Assembly: GCF_019857205.1 (NCBI RefSeq)
Contig: NZ_JAHWXO010000006.1
Coordinates: 62,001 to 126,000 of the forward strand
Source of the DNA: Qipengyuania pacifica
GTDB lineage: Bacteria; Pseudomonadota; Alphaproteobacteria; Sphingomonadales; Sphingomonadaceae
Length of the DNA stretch: 64,000 nt
Direction: 5' to 3'
In this document: positions 17,635-28,770 of the stretch, piece after piece
Layout of the letters: every line of letters starts with the position of its first letter
Position numbering within the stretch: the first letter of the stretch is position 1
The notes under the pieces: model-generated
Seen by the model: the letters and a program-made list of their open reading frames with translations, nothing else
What the model was told of the DNA's origin: nothing
The model's database searches: none
Made by a program: the position numbers and the translations under genes

Positions 17635-17652
17635 CAATCATACGTTTGATTG
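17635..17652. promoter_or_regulatory. Palindrome CAATCA-N6-TGATTG between the GH3 gene and moaA
   Basis: The 18-bp palindrome CAATCA-TACGTT-TGATTG immediately follows the GH3 stop codon. Its end overlaps, on the minus strand, a perfect -35-like TTGACA for moaA, although no good -10 hexamer sits at 17 bases. It may be an operator over the moaA promoter; a terminator is less likely because no T-run follows. Confidence 0.4.
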
Positions 17653-19686
17653 TCAGGCCGAACGACGCATTCGCCCGAACAGTGCAGGGAACGGCTCCAG
17701 CGAGCGGGCCTTGCCCATCGCTTCGGCAACCGTCGGTGGAATGGAGATTTCCGCCGCCTGCGCCTGTCCTTCGCTGAGACCGACGGCGATCGTGTAACTG
17801 CCGGGATCGATGACAAACCGGCCATTGCGTTCGAACCGGCCGAGCTGGTTGCCGCCCAGTTCGAAAAGCAGGCGACGATTTTCGCCGGGCAGCAGCGATA
17901 TCTGCTGGAAGTCTGCCAGTTCCGAGGGACCGCGGTCCCGCGATGCAGGACGCTTGAGATAGACCTGCACGGTTTCCTGCCCTTCGCTGTCCCCGGTGTT
18001 GTAGAGGACGGTGCTGGCGATGAGGCGATCATGGCTCAGTTCGATGCTGTAATCTTCCAGCTCGAATTGCGAGAAGCCCAGACCGTGTCCGAAGGGAAGG
18101 CCGATCCGGCCCTTGTCGATGAGGGCGACGGGCAGGCGTCCGCGCGGGGCGAACGCCCCGGTCAGAACCAGAGCGATGGCGTGGCCCGACGCGCTGCCCA
18201 GCTGGCCTGCATGCAGGACGCAGGGCAGCTTGTGCCCACTCACGTCGGGATCGAGCGGGCGCGAACCGAGCGTGACCAGCACGAGGTTCTTGTTGGCGGC
18301 GTGCAGCGCATCGAGCAGGGCCTGTGCCGCTTCGCCGAGACTGTCGGTTTCGCCGAGCGCCATAATGACCGTTTCCGATCGGCGCGCCGCTTCGCTGGCC
18401 ATGCCGATGGCCATCCGGTCGGCATTGACCAGCTTGCCCGATTGCGAGCGTTCCCCTTCATCGCGAAGGGCGAGGCCCGGAACATATTTATAGCGCAGAC
18501 CGAGGCCATCGAGGCCGTCGAGAAGGCTTGCCCCGTCCGCCATCGCATCGCCCATGGAAAGGGAGCGCTCAGCGGCCGCCGTACCCACCACGAGGATTTC
18601 GTGCGGCCCCGAAACTAGCGGGAGCACCGCCGGTTCATTGCGCAGCAGCACGATCGAATGCAGCGCTGCATCGAGCGCGACGGCGCGCGGGTCGAGCGGG
18701 GCGGGAGCCGGCATTGGCGGGCTGCGATCCGCGCGGCCATGCGAGCGGAACAGGCCGAGATCGTATTTTGCCCCGAGAACCCGGCGAACCGCGTCGTCGA
18801 CCTGCAACTGCGTGATGCGCCCGGCCCTGAAGGCGGCCATCACCGCATCGACCGAGAGGCCGATATAGGGGCCGCGCCGATCGTCCTGACCGGCCGCGCG
18901 GGCGATGGCGGCCCATTCGGAAAGGTCGATGCCTTCATACCCGCCCGGCCCGCCGATGGAGAAGGCAGGATCGTCCGCGCCCGCAATATCGAGTGCGTAC
19001 TGGGTTGCTGGGTCGAGCGCGACGCTGGCAGGGGTCGAGATGCCCAGAATGCCTGCAACGAGGCGGAATTTGTCGATTATGGCGTCGGGCATGCGGCGAT
19101 CGGTCCAGGACGGATCGTCCACCCGCAGGCAAGCCAGCGAGCCGCCGCTTTCATCATCGTCGTTTTCCAGCCCGCGTACGGTGGCCGCAGCAAGAGTGCG
19201 CGCCAGGAATTCCGATGCGCCCCAGGTGGCGGCGCCATTGCGGTCGGCCGACAGATGGCTGAGCACGACATCGGGGCCGAGCAGCCAGTTCTTGCCCGTT
19301 TCACGCGCTTCGTCGGCGACGACCGCGGCTGCGCGTTCGACGATGTCGGGCGACCAGCTTGCGGCCAGAGCAAAGGGACTGGGCATGACGACGGCGTCCC
19401 CGCGGCTCACCTCGTCTGCAAAGAGCAGCGGAATGCCGAGCCGGGTTTCTTCGACCGCAATGCGCCGGAAGGTGGCACTTTCGACCTGCGAAGCGCTGCC
19501 GATCAGGCCACCGAGATGACCACGCTTCAACTGATCGCGGATGTGCCGGATGTCCTGCGGATCATCGGAAGTGGGCAGCGGGCGCAGCACCAGCTGACCG
19601 ATCTTTTCCTCCATCGACATGATGTCGAGCAGGTCTTCGACGAAGCGTTCGCGCTTTGCGCCATGGTCGGTTGGGCGTAGTGCCAT
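17653..19686 (-). CDS. Glycoside hydrolase family 3-like protein with no recognisable catalytic motifs
   Basis: 677 aa from ATG at 19686 (a TTG two codons earlier is possible). The N-terminal half follows GH3 topology: MSMEEKIGQLVLRPL, RLGIPLLFADEV, MPSPFALAASWSPDIVERAAAVVADEAR and GKNWLLGPDV. The C-terminal GH3 domain (SIVLLRNEPAVLPL, LVLVTLGSRPLDPD) and a fibronectin-III-like end (FSQFELEDYSIE, DSEGQETVQVYL) are present. The KHF(P/V) block is not found and the nucleophile motif normally written SDW is replaced by something like VALDPATQYAL in ~40 residues that are shorter than in active enzymes. There is no signal peptide. It could be an inactive or regulatory homologue, or a divergent enzyme; beta-glucosidase activity should not be assumed. 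Confidence 0.78.
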   Translation of the reverse strand: MALRPTDHGAKRERFVEDLLDIMSMEEKIGQLVLRPLPTSDDPQDIRHIRDQLKRGHLGGLIGSASQVESATFRRIAVEETRLGIPLLFADEVSRGDAVVMPSPFALAASWSPDIVERAAAVVADEARETGKNWLLGPDVVLSHLSADRNGAATWGASEFLARTLAAATVRGLENDDDESGGSLACLRVDDPSWTDRRMPDAIIDKFRLVAGILGISTPASVALDPATQYALDIAGADDPAFSIGGPGGYEGIDLSEWAAIARAAGQDDRRGPYIGLSVDAVMAAFRAGRITQLQVDDAVRRVLGAKYDLGLFRSHGRADRSPPMPAPAPLDPRAVALDAALHSIVLLRNEPAVLPLVSGPHEILVVGTAAAERSLSMGDAMADGASLLDGLDGLGLRYKYVPGLALRDEGERSQSGKLVNADRMAIGMASEAARRSETVIMALGETDSLGEAAQALLDALHAANKNLVLVTLGSRPLDPDVSGHKLPCVLHAGQLGSASGHAIALVLTGAFAPRGRLPVALIDKGRIGLPFGHGLGFSQFELEDYSIELSHDRLIASTVLYNTGDSEGQETVQVYLKRPASRDRGPSELADFQQISLLPGENRRLLFELGGNQLGRFERNGRFVIDPGSYTIAVGLSEGQAQAAEISIPPTVAEAMGKARSLEPFPALFGRMRRSA

Positions 19687-19787
19687 AGCCAACCGGTTTC
19701 GGCCCTAATGGTAAATATCAGGTTTGGATTTGAGATTTCGTCGCTCGCCCGGCTCATTTCGACGACTGGCCATGGAAGCGATTTACA

Positions 19788-19809
19788 GATATAAAAATAT
19801 CTTTATATC
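19788..19809. promoter_or_regulatory. AT-rich inverted repeat, probable operator of the methionine operon
   Basis: A perfect 8-bp inverted repeat, GATATAAA-AATATC-TTTATATC, ends 9 bases before the ATG of the ArsR-methyltransferase gene. A nested palindrome GATAT-AAAA-ATATC overlaps it. The site is strikingly AT-rich in a GC-rich genome and has the size expected for an ArsR/SmtB dimer, so autoregulation by the adjacent gene product is the simplest reading. Confidence 0.6.
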
Positions 19810-19818
19810 CATTTCATC

Positions 19819-20790
19819 ATGCGGACCGAGACCATCTTCAGGGCCCTTGCCGATCCCACGCGCCTGCGGATCATGCGCCTGCTGGGTTCGATGGAACTTG
19901 CCGTGGGCGAGGTGGCCCAGGTGCTGGGGCAAAGCCAGCCCCGCGTTTCGCGCCATATCGGGATATTGTGCGACGCCGGTCTGGCAGAGCGTCGCCGCGA
20001 GGGCAGTTGGGTCTTCCTGCGCGCCTGCGCCAATACGAACGATGCCCCGCCGCTGAGCACGGCGATCGCCGACCTGCTGGTGAAAGCGGAAGCCAGCGAT
20101 TCGCAGTTCGCCGAGGAATGCGAGCTGGACCGGCGGCGGCTTGCCGAAATTCGCGAGCACCGCGAAAACGAGGCGCAGGCCTATTTTTCCGATCACGCCC
20201 ATGACTGGGACGAATTGCGCCGGATGCATTCATCGGACGAAGCGGTCGAAAAAGCGCTGACCCTTGCGCTGGGCGATATGCCGATGGGGCGCCTGCTGGA
20301 TATCGGGACGGGTACGGGCCGCATGGCGGAACTGTTCGCGGAACGGGCAGAGCGGATCGTAGCGCTCGACAAAAGTCTGGCCATGCTGCGGGTGGCGCGG
20401 GCCAAGCTGCACCATTTCCCGACCGAGCGCGTGGAACTGGTCCAGGGCGATTTCGGATCGCTTCCCTTCCCGGCGGCCAGTTTCGACACGGTGCTGTTCC
20501 ATCAGGTGCTGCATTTTGCGCAGGCACCCGGCGCCGTCCTGATGGAAGCCGCGCGCGTTACCCGACCCGAAGGGCGCATCGCGATCGTCGATTTCGCCGC
20601 ACACCAGCGCGAGGAACTGCGCGACAGGCATGCCCATGCGCGCCTCGGCTTCGAAGACGGGCAGATGCGCACCCTGCTGCATGAAGCGGATTTCGAACCG
20701 GCCGATCCGATTGCGCTGGAAGACGGCGAACTCGTGGTGAAAATCTGGATTGCGCAGCGGCGCACCCAAAGCAGGAAGGCAGCAGTGTGA
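19819..20790 (+). CDS. ArsR-type regulator fused to a SAM-dependent methyltransferase
   Basis: 323 aa. Residues 1-90 are an ArsR/SmtB winged helix (ALADPTRLRIMRLLGSMELAVGEVAQ, recognition helix SQPRVSRHIGIL, wing REGSWVFLRA) with no obvious metal-binding CxC. Residues ~130-290 are a class I methyltransferase: LLDIGTGTGRMAELFAERAERIVALD is the SAM-binding loop, GDFGSLPFPAASFDTVLFHQVLHF the acceptor-side motif. Fusions of this design are common ahead of metF/metH in alphaproteobacteria, and functionally related SahR/SamR ArsR regulators sense S-adenosyl-homocysteine or SAM. I infer that the methyltransferase-like domain acts as a sensor of SAM status and that the protein represses this operon. 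It overlaps metF by 4 bases. Confidence 0.85.
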   Translation: MRTETIFRALADPTRLRIMRLLGSMELAVGEVAQVLGQSQPRVSRHIGILCDAGLAERRREGSWVFLRACANTNDAPPLSTAIADLLVKAEASDSQFAEECELDRRRLAEIREHRENEAQAYFSDHAHDWDELRRMHSSDEAVEKALTLALGDMPMGRLLDIGTGTGRMAELFAERAERIVALDKSLAMLRVARAKLHHFPTERVELVQGDFGSLPFPAASFDTVLFHQVLHFAQAPGAVLMEAARVTRPEGRIAIVDFAAHQREELRDRHAHARLGFEDGQMRTLLHEADFEPADPIALEDGELVVKIWIAQRRTQSRKAAV

Positions 20791-21707
20791 GCCCGACCCT
20801 TGACCAGATGCGCGAGGCACAGCGCGCATTGGAAGCCCCGCTTTTTTCCGGCCTGCCCGGCGATATCGAGGTGAGCTTCGAATTCTTTCCGCCAAAGAGC
20901 GACAAGATGGGCGAGACCCTGTGGCAGAGCGTGGAAACGCTTGCGCCGCTGGGCCCGCGTTTTGCCAGCGTTACCTATGGCGCAGGCGGGTCGACGCGTG
21001 AACGCACGCACCAGCAGGTGGTGCGGATCCAGAACGAGGCCGGCATTCCGGCCGCCGCGCATCTGACCTGTGTCGAGGCGACGCGCGAGCAGGTGGACGA
21101 CGTTGCCCGCCATTACTGGGAAGAAGGCATCCGCCACATCGTCGCCCTGCGCGGCGATCCGCCCGACGGACAATCGCGTTATTCGGCGCACCCCGGCGGT
21201 TATGCCAATGCCGCCGAACTGATCGCGGGCCTGAAGAAAGTGGCCGATTTCGAAATTTCGGTCGCGGCCTATCCCGAAGTTCACCCGGATTCGTCCGACC
21301 GGAAGGCCGATCTCGACAATCTGAAGGCGAAATTCGATGCCGGCGCGACGCGGGCCATCACGCAGTTCTTTTTCGAGCCGGAATGTTTCTTCGATTTCCG
21401 CGATCAGGCGGCAGCGGCCGGCATCAAGGGCGAGATCGTGCCGGGCATCATGCCGGTGATGAGCTTTGCCGCCGTGCAGCGCATGTCGGGACTGTGCGGC
21501 ACCGCCATCCCGCACTGGATGGAAGGCCTGTTCGAAGGCCTCGACGAACGCCCGGAGGCGCGCCAGCTGGTGAGCGCCACGATCGCTGCCGAGATGTGCC
21601 GCCGCCTTTATGCAGGCGGGGTACGCCAGTTCCATTTCTACACCTTGAACCGCGCCGAGCTGAGCTATGCGATCTGCCACATGCTCGGCCTGCGTCCGAA
21701 GGCCTGA
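20787..21707 (+). CDS. metF: 5,10-Methylenetetrahydrofolate reductase
   Basis: 306 aa, FAD-dependent TIM barrel that reduces methylene-THF to methyl-THF, the methyl donor for methionine synthase. Signatures: VSFEFFPPKSDKM with the catalytic Glu, ASVTYGAGGSTRERT, HLTCVEATR, ALRGDPPDG, AAYPEVHPDS and ITQFFFEPECFFDFRD. It starts at a GTG that overlaps the preceding stop (GTGA), implying translational coupling with the ArsR fusion, and the metH N-terminal gene begins 2 bases after its stop. Confidence 0.95.
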   Translation: MSPTLDQMREAQRALEAPLFSGLPGDIEVSFEFFPPKSDKMGETLWQSVETLAPLGPRFASVTYGAGGSTRERTHQQVVRIQNEAGIPAAAHLTCVEATREQVDDVARHYWEEGIRHIVALRGDPPDGQSRYSAHPGGYANAAELIAGLKKVADFEISVAAYPEVHPDSSDRKADLDNLKAKFDAGATRAITQFFFEPECFFDFRDQAAAAGIKGEIVPGIMPVMSFAAVQRMSGLCGTAIPHWMEGLFEGLDERPEARQLVSATIAAEMCRRLYAGGVRQFHFYTLNRAELSYAICHMLGLRPKA

Positions 21708-21709
21708 CC

Positions 21710-22750
21710 ATGACCAAACGCGAAGAATTCGAAGCCGCTGCCAAGCAGTTCATCCTGATCAAGGACGGCCCCTACGGTACGGCGATCCAGCGCGCGAAAC
21801 TGGCGCCGGAGGACTATGCAGGCGATACCGGGCTGGCAGACGACCAGAAGGGCAATAACGATCTGGTCAATCTGACCCAGCCGCAGGTGATCCGCACGAT
21901 CTGCGACAGTTATATCGATGCAGGCGCGCATATCCTGGCGACCAATACCTTCAACGCCAACCGCATCAGCCAGGCCGATTACGGGGCCGAGGGACTGGTG
22001 CGCGACATCAATATATCGGCAGCGCGGATCATCCGCGAAGCGATCGATGCGCGTAACGATGGCGTGCCGCGCTTCGTTGCCGGGGCGGTGGGGCCGACCA
22101 ACAAAACGCTGTCGCTGTCGCCCGACGTGGAAGACCCGGGCTTCCGCGAGGTGACTTTCGACGAGATCGTGGATGTCTACCGCGAACAATGCGCCGCACT
22201 GGTCGAGGGCGGAGCCGATTTCATCCTGATCGAAACCGTGTTCGACACGCTGAACTGCAAGGCTGCGATCATGGCGGTGAAGCAGCTCGAGCGCGAACTG
22301 AACCGCGACATTCCGCTGATGATATCGCTGACGCTGACCGATCTTTCGGGCCGCAATCTGTCGGGCCATACGGTGGAGGCATTCTGGTACACTGTGAGCC
22401 ATGCCAAGCCGCTGACCATCGGCCTCAATTGCAGTTTCGGCGCCGAACAGCTTCGCCCGCATGTGCAATTGCTGTCGGACATCGCCGACAGCTGGCTGAT
22501 GGCCTATCCCAATGCCGGCCTGCCCAACGATCTGGGCGAATATGACGAGATGCCCGAAACGACGGCGGCGCTGACCCGGGTCTGGGCCGAAAACGGGCGC
22601 ATCAATGCGCTGGGTGGCTGCTGCGGATCGACGCCTGCGCATATCGCAGCGATGGCCAAGGCGGTCGAAGGGCTGGCCCCGCGCAAGCGCCCGAGCCGCA
22701 ATCCCGAAATGCATCTGGCCGGGCTCGAGCCGTTCACGATCGCGGCATGA
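21710..22750 (+). CDS. metH1: Methionine synthase, homocysteine-binding part (N-terminal half of split MetH)
   Basis: 346 aa, corresponding to the homocysteine S-methyltransferase barrel of B12-dependent MetH. It binds zinc-activated homocysteine through the Cys of GLNCSFGAEQ and the Cys pair in GGCCGSTPAHI; the GAVGPTNKTLSLSPDV and ATNTFNANRISQADYG blocks are also conserved. The start ATG at 21710 follows metF directly; a frame-extension to 21383 runs inside metF. The folate, cobalamin and reactivation domains are encoded by a separate gene 530 bases downstream, with a GNAT gene in between, so the enzyme must assemble from two chains. Confidence 0.93.
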   Translation: MTKREEFEAAAKQFILIKDGPYGTAIQRAKLAPEDYAGDTGLADDQKGNNDLVNLTQPQVIRTICDSYIDAGAHILATNTFNANRISQADYGAEGLVRDINISAARIIREAIDARNDGVPRFVAGAVGPTNKTLSLSPDVEDPGFREVTFDEIVDVYREQCAALVEGGADFILIETVFDTLNCKAAIMAVKQLERELNRDIPLMISLTLTDLSGRNLSGHTVEAFWYTVSHAKPLTIGLNCSFGAEQLRPHVQLLSDIADSWLMAYPNAGLPNDLGEYDEMPETTAALTRVWAENGRINALGGCCGSTPAHIAAMAKAVEGLAPRKRPSRNPEMHLAGLEPFTIAA

Positions 22751-23279
22751 CCGGGTTCGACGCCAGCAAAGTGGTCATCCGGGAGGCCGGGGCAGCGGAC
22801 GCGGGCCGCCTGTCGCTGGTGGCCGATGCCACGTTTCTGGAAACCTTTGCCGGGATGATCAGCGGCGAGGCGCTGGTCGCGCATTGCGAACGGGCACATG
22901 CGGCGGATTATCTGCGCCAGCTGCTGGCGGCAGGGGCAAAGGCCTGGCTGGCCGAACTGGACGCGGCGCCGATCGGTTATGCGCTGGTCAACCGGCCCGA
23001 ACTGGACGCGGCGGAACCCGGCGATATCGAATTGAAGAAAATCTACCTGCTGTCGCGTTTCCACGGCAGCGGTATTGCCGGGCGGCTGTTCGAGGCGGCG
23101 CTGGCCGGGGCTGCAGGCCACGACCGCCTGCTGCTGGGCGTGAAGCAGGACAATGAGCGGGCCATTGGTTTCTACAGGAAGCAGGGCTTCGAACAGATCG
23201 CCACGCGTCGTTTCGACGTGGGCGGAACCTTTTATGATGACGTCGTGCTGGCGCGCGCACTCGACCGGACTTTGAGATC

Positions 23280-23283
<4 letters not shown>
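22747..23283 (+). CDS. GNAT-family N-acetyltransferase
   Basis: 178 aa. The acetyl-CoA binding region is [23 protein letters not shown] (the R/Q-x-x-G-x-G/A loop) and is followed by [22 protein letters not shown], the standard C-terminal strand-helix of the GNAT fold. The protein is predicted cytosolic. It overlaps both flanking metH genes by 4 bases, so it is translated as part of the methionine operon. Substrate cannot be deduced; the position suggests either an amino-acid or small-amine substrate or simple hitch-hiking. Confidence 0.85.
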
Positions 23284-25858
<2,575 letters not shown>

Positions 25859-25883
<25 letters not shown>

Positions 25884-26800
25884 CCGCGCTCCCCAGAGGG
25901 AGGCTGGTGCTGATCGGCGGCGGCATATTGCTCGCCGTCTGGCTGCTCCTGGTGCTGCTCGTTTCCTACGATGCCGACCTGCTGCGCAGGCTGTGGTTCC
26001 TGCCCGGCATCGGTGTGATCGGCGCGATTATCGCGAATACGTCGGGCACTGGCGGGGGCGTGGTCTTCGTGCCGGTGTTCAATGCGCTTCGCGAATGGTC
26101 GGTCATGGACCTGCAACCGCTGCAGGTCGTCGGCGTATCGATGGCCATCCAGAGCTTCGGCATGACCATGGGCGCTTTGCGCTGGACCGACCGGCTTTAT
26201 CACCAGCCAGAACCCGCGCCGCTTCACGCACGGGTTGCCCCGGGCGATTTCTTTACCGTCGCACTGGCGGTTCTTGCCCTGTCGCTTCCCGCGATGCTGC
26301 TTACGCAAAGGCTGACGGCATTCGATCAGCATGCGGTGCTGATGGGGTACAAGGCGTTTTCGATCCTGCTCGGACTGGCGCTGATCGCCTCCACATGGAC
26401 GGTCAATCTCGCCCGACCGGAACGCGGGACGCTGCAGCGCGGCGATCTGATGGTGCTCATCCTGCTCGCCATACCCGGCGGCATTCTGACGGCGCTGTTT
26501 TCGGTGGGGGTGGGAGAGCTGGTCGCGCTCTATCTCTTCATCCGGCATTATCCCGTGCTGCTGTGCACCGGTGCCGCGTGCGTCATTTCGTCTGTCAGCG
26601 TGATCGCGGGCTCGGTCTGGCATATCGGCGCGGGCACGATCCAGTGGGAGGTCGTCCTGCTGGCGGGGCCGGCCGCTGCGGTCGGCGGGTTTTTCGCCCG
26701 TCCGATCGCCCTGTGGCTGGGCGCGCGCCGGCTCAAGACGCTGGACGGGGCATGGATCGTCGCATCGGCGGCATATTTGCTGTGGCTGAACCGTATTTGA
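25859..26800 (+). CDS. TauE/SafE-family membrane permease
   Basis: 313 aa with about eight hydrophobic segments. The [23 protein letters not shown] block resembles the first DUF81/TauE repeat, and [23 protein letters not shown] the second. Such proteins export sulfite, sulfonates or related anions across the inner membrane. The start ATG lies inside the end of metH2 (25-base overlap), tying it to the methionine operon; an export role in sulfur metabolism is therefore plausible but inferred. The next feature is the glycine riboswitch leader about 80 bases downstream. Confidence 0.82.
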
Positions 26801-26877
26801 TGCAGCTGGGCGATTGACCGCTACCGCCGAATATCGCAGTGCAGCAGGCGTCGGCTGCAGAGGCGATTCTGCGGCAG

Positions 26878-27064
26878 GCGCGTACGGGAGAGTTCGGGTG
26901 GCGGCGTCCATCCGGCGCCGAAGGAGCAACCGCCCCGGAAACTCTCAGGCTAAACGGACCGTGCGCACCATCGACACTCTGGAAAGCGTCTCCGCTCCGG
27001 CGGGGGCCACCGAAGGGGTAAGCGCACTCATTAGTGCGTCAGTCTCTCAGGTTTCCCGACAGAG
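26878..27064 (+). ncRNA. Tandem glycine riboswitch
   Basis: Two consecutive glycine aptamers precede gcvT. The first contains GGGAGAG, GGCGCCGAAGGAGCAA, CGGAAACTCTCAGGC and AAACGGACCG, closed by a P1 formed from bases near 26878-26887 and 26959-26966. The second has CTCTGG, CCACCGAAGGGGTAAGC, TCTCTCAGGTTTCC and a P1 formed by CTCTG (26977-26981) and CAGAG (27060-27064). The order and conserved cores match the cooperative tandem class, which usually turns on glycine cleavage genes when glycine is high. Confidence 0.92.
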
Positions 27065-27067
27065 GGG

Positions 27068-27109
27068 GCATGGGTTTTCTTAGCGCACCTTTGCGGGGCG
27101 CACCCATGC
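27068..27109 (+). promoter_or_regulatory. Candidate expression platform hairpin of the glycine riboswitch
   Basis: Immediately after aptamer 2, GCATGGG (27068-27074) can pair perfectly with CCCATGC (27103-27109), enclosing an inner stem GCGC-A-CC / GG-G-GCGC. The structure would bury the in-frame ATGs at 27070 and 27106 and the GGGG in front of the second. The TTG start with its GAAGGA lies just downstream. There is no U-tract, so translational rather than transcriptional control is the better guess. Confidence 0.45.
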
Positions 27110-27126
27110 TTTGCGAAGGACGGGAC

Positions 27127-28302
27127 TTGAGCGACGATACTGACGATACCATTGCCGAAACCGAAACGCTGCCGCTGGATGCATGGCATCGCCGCAAGGG
27201 CGCGCGCATGGTGCCGTTTGCCGGCTATCACATGCCGATCCAGTTCGACGGGATCGTGTCCGAACACAACTGGACCCGCAGCCAGGCAGGCCTGTTCGAC
27301 GTGAGCCACATGGGCCAGATCATGGTCACCGGCGAAAAAGCGGCCGAAGAGCTGGAAAAGCTCCTCCCCGGCGCGATTGCGTCGCTGAAGCCGGGCAAGG
27401 TGCGCTATTCGCTGCTGCTAGACGAGGATGGCGGCATACTCGACGATCTGATGGTCACCAATGCCACGCCCTGGATCGAAGGTGATGTGGATGCAGGCGA
27501 CGAAGGGCGCTGGGGCGAGCCTGCCTATTACCTCGTCGTCAACGGTGCGACCAAGTGGGAAGACATCGGCCACCTGCGCGAGTTCATCGACGACGATGTC
27601 ACGCTCACCCACATGGACGAACACGCGCTCATCGCGTTGCAGGGCCCCAGTGCCGCAACCGCGCTGAACCGCGTCATGCGCAATGTCATCGACGACATGG
27701 TCTTCATGGAAAGCGTGACGCATGAGTTCGGCGAATGGCCGCTGCGCATCACGCGTTCCGGCTATACCGGCGAGGACGGGTTCGAAATTTCCGTCCCGGC
27801 CGAATTCGCCGAAAGCCTGGCCGATCGCCTGTGCGCGGAAATCGAAGTGCGGCCCATCGGGCTTGGCGCACGCGACAGCCTGCGGCTCGAAGCAGGCCTT
27901 CCCCTTTATGGCCACGACATCACGACGGATACCGACCCGGTGTCTGCCGATTTGGGGTTCGCGCTGACCAAGAAGCGCCGCGAGCAAGGCGGCTGGATGG
28001 GGCACGAAAAGGTCATGCACGTGCTGGAAAACGGCCCTGCGCAAAAGCGTGTTGGCCTTGCCATCGACGGGCGGATGCCTGCCCGTGAAGGCGCGCCGAT
28101 TTATTCGGGCGACACACAAGTCGGCCGGATCACTTCGGGCGGTTTTTCGCCCACGCTCGAGCGGCCCATCGCCATGGGATACGTCGACACCGCGCTCGCC
28201 TCCGAGGGAACCGAACTCGAAGTCGAGGTTCGTAACAAGAGATTGCCAGCGAAGGTCACCAAGCTGCCCTTCGTCCCACACCGCTATCACAGAGGAAACT
28301 GA
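27127..28302 (+). CDS. gcvT: Glycine cleavage system T protein (aminomethyltransferase)
   Basis: 391 aa. It transfers the aminomethyl carbon from lipoyl-GcvH to tetrahydrofolate, releasing ammonia. Family signatures are LPLDAWHRRKGARMVPFAGYHMPIQ, GLFDVSHMGQI, ALQGPSAA, RSGYTGEDGFEI, LGARDSLRLEAGLPLYGHDI and a C-terminal FSPTLERPIAMGYV. I place the start at the TTG at 27127, 6 bases after GAAGGA and giving the expected SDDTDD opening; ATG 27106 and ATG 27070 are alternatives that lie within the riboswitch hairpin. gcvH begins 3 bases after its stop, consistent with one operon gcvT-gcvH-gcvPA-gcvPB. Confidence 0.93.
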   Translation: MSDDTDDTIAETETLPLDAWHRRKGARMVPFAGYHMPIQFDGIVSEHNWTRSQAGLFDVSHMGQIMVTGEKAAEELEKLLPGAIASLKPGKVRYSLLLDEDGGILDDLMVTNATPWIEGDVDAGDEGRWGEPAYYLVVNGATKWEDIGHLREFIDDDVTLTHMDEHALIALQGPSAATALNRVMRNVIDDMVFMESVTHEFGEWPLRITRSGYTGEDGFEISVPAEFAESLADRLCAEIEVRPIGLGARDSLRLEAGLPLYGHDITTDTDPVSADLGFALTKKRREQGGWMGHEKVMHVLENGPAQKRVGLAIDGRMPAREGAPIYSGDTQVGRITSGGFSPTLERPIAMGYVDTALASEGTELEVEVRNKRLPAKVTKLPFVPHRYHRGN

Positions 28303-28305
28303 CCG

Positions 28306-28677
28306 ATGGCCCGTTACTTCACCGATGAACATGAATGGATCGACGTCGAGGGCGAAACCGCCACTGTCGGCATCACGGATTACGCACAAGGCCAGCTGGG
28401 CGATATCGTCTTCGTCGAATTGCCGGATGTCGGCACCGTGATCGACAAGGGCAAGGATGCCGCCGTAGTCGAAAGCGTCAAGGCCGCCAGCGACGTCTAT
28501 GCCCCCATCAGTGGCGAGGTCATGGAAACCAATGCCGCGCTCGAAGACGATCCGGCGCTGGTGAATACCTCGCCCGAAGAAGATGGCTGGTTCTTCAAGA
28601 TGACCATTGGCGACAAATCGCAATTCGACGGTCTGATGGACGAAGCCGCCTACAAGAGCTTCTGCGACGGATTGTAA
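28306..28677 (+). CDS. gcvH: Glycine cleavage system H protein (lipoyl carrier)
   Basis: 123 aa. The lipoylated lysine is Lys59 in [12 protein letters not shown], within the characteristic [19 protein letters not shown] and [15 protein letters not shown] framework. GcvH shuttles the methylamine group between GcvP, GcvT and the L protein. RBS AGAGGAAAC precedes the ATG. A 93-base spacer with palindromic repeat sequence separates it from gcvPA; no other gene intervenes. Confidence 0.97.
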   Translation: MARYFTDEHEWIDVEGETATVGITDYAQGQLGDIVFVELPDVGTVIDKGKDAAVVESVKAASDVYAPISGEVMETNAALEDDPALVNTSPEEDGWFFKMTIGDKSQFDGLMDEAAYKSFCDGL

Positions 28678-28703
28678 CCGCCCTCCCGGCGCGAACCGGG
28701 ATC

Positions 28704-28760
28704 GTCCGGCCGCCACGCCGGACATAGCTGCACGAGATCCCAGGCTTTGCCGGGATGACG
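28704..28760. repeat. REP-like palindromic intergenic repeat in the gcv operon
   Basis: Two palindromes lie in the gcvH-gcvPA spacer: GTCCGG-N8-CCGGAC (28704-28723) and ATCCC-A-GGC-TTT-GCC-GGGAT (28737-28756), followed by GACGG. The second resembles the widespread alphaproteobacterial REP core ATCCCGGC...GCCGGGATGACGG. It would form a hairpin in the mRNA without a U-tract, so stabilisation or attenuation of the downstream message is possible. Confidence 0.5.
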
Positions 28761-28770
28761 GGACTTTGAA

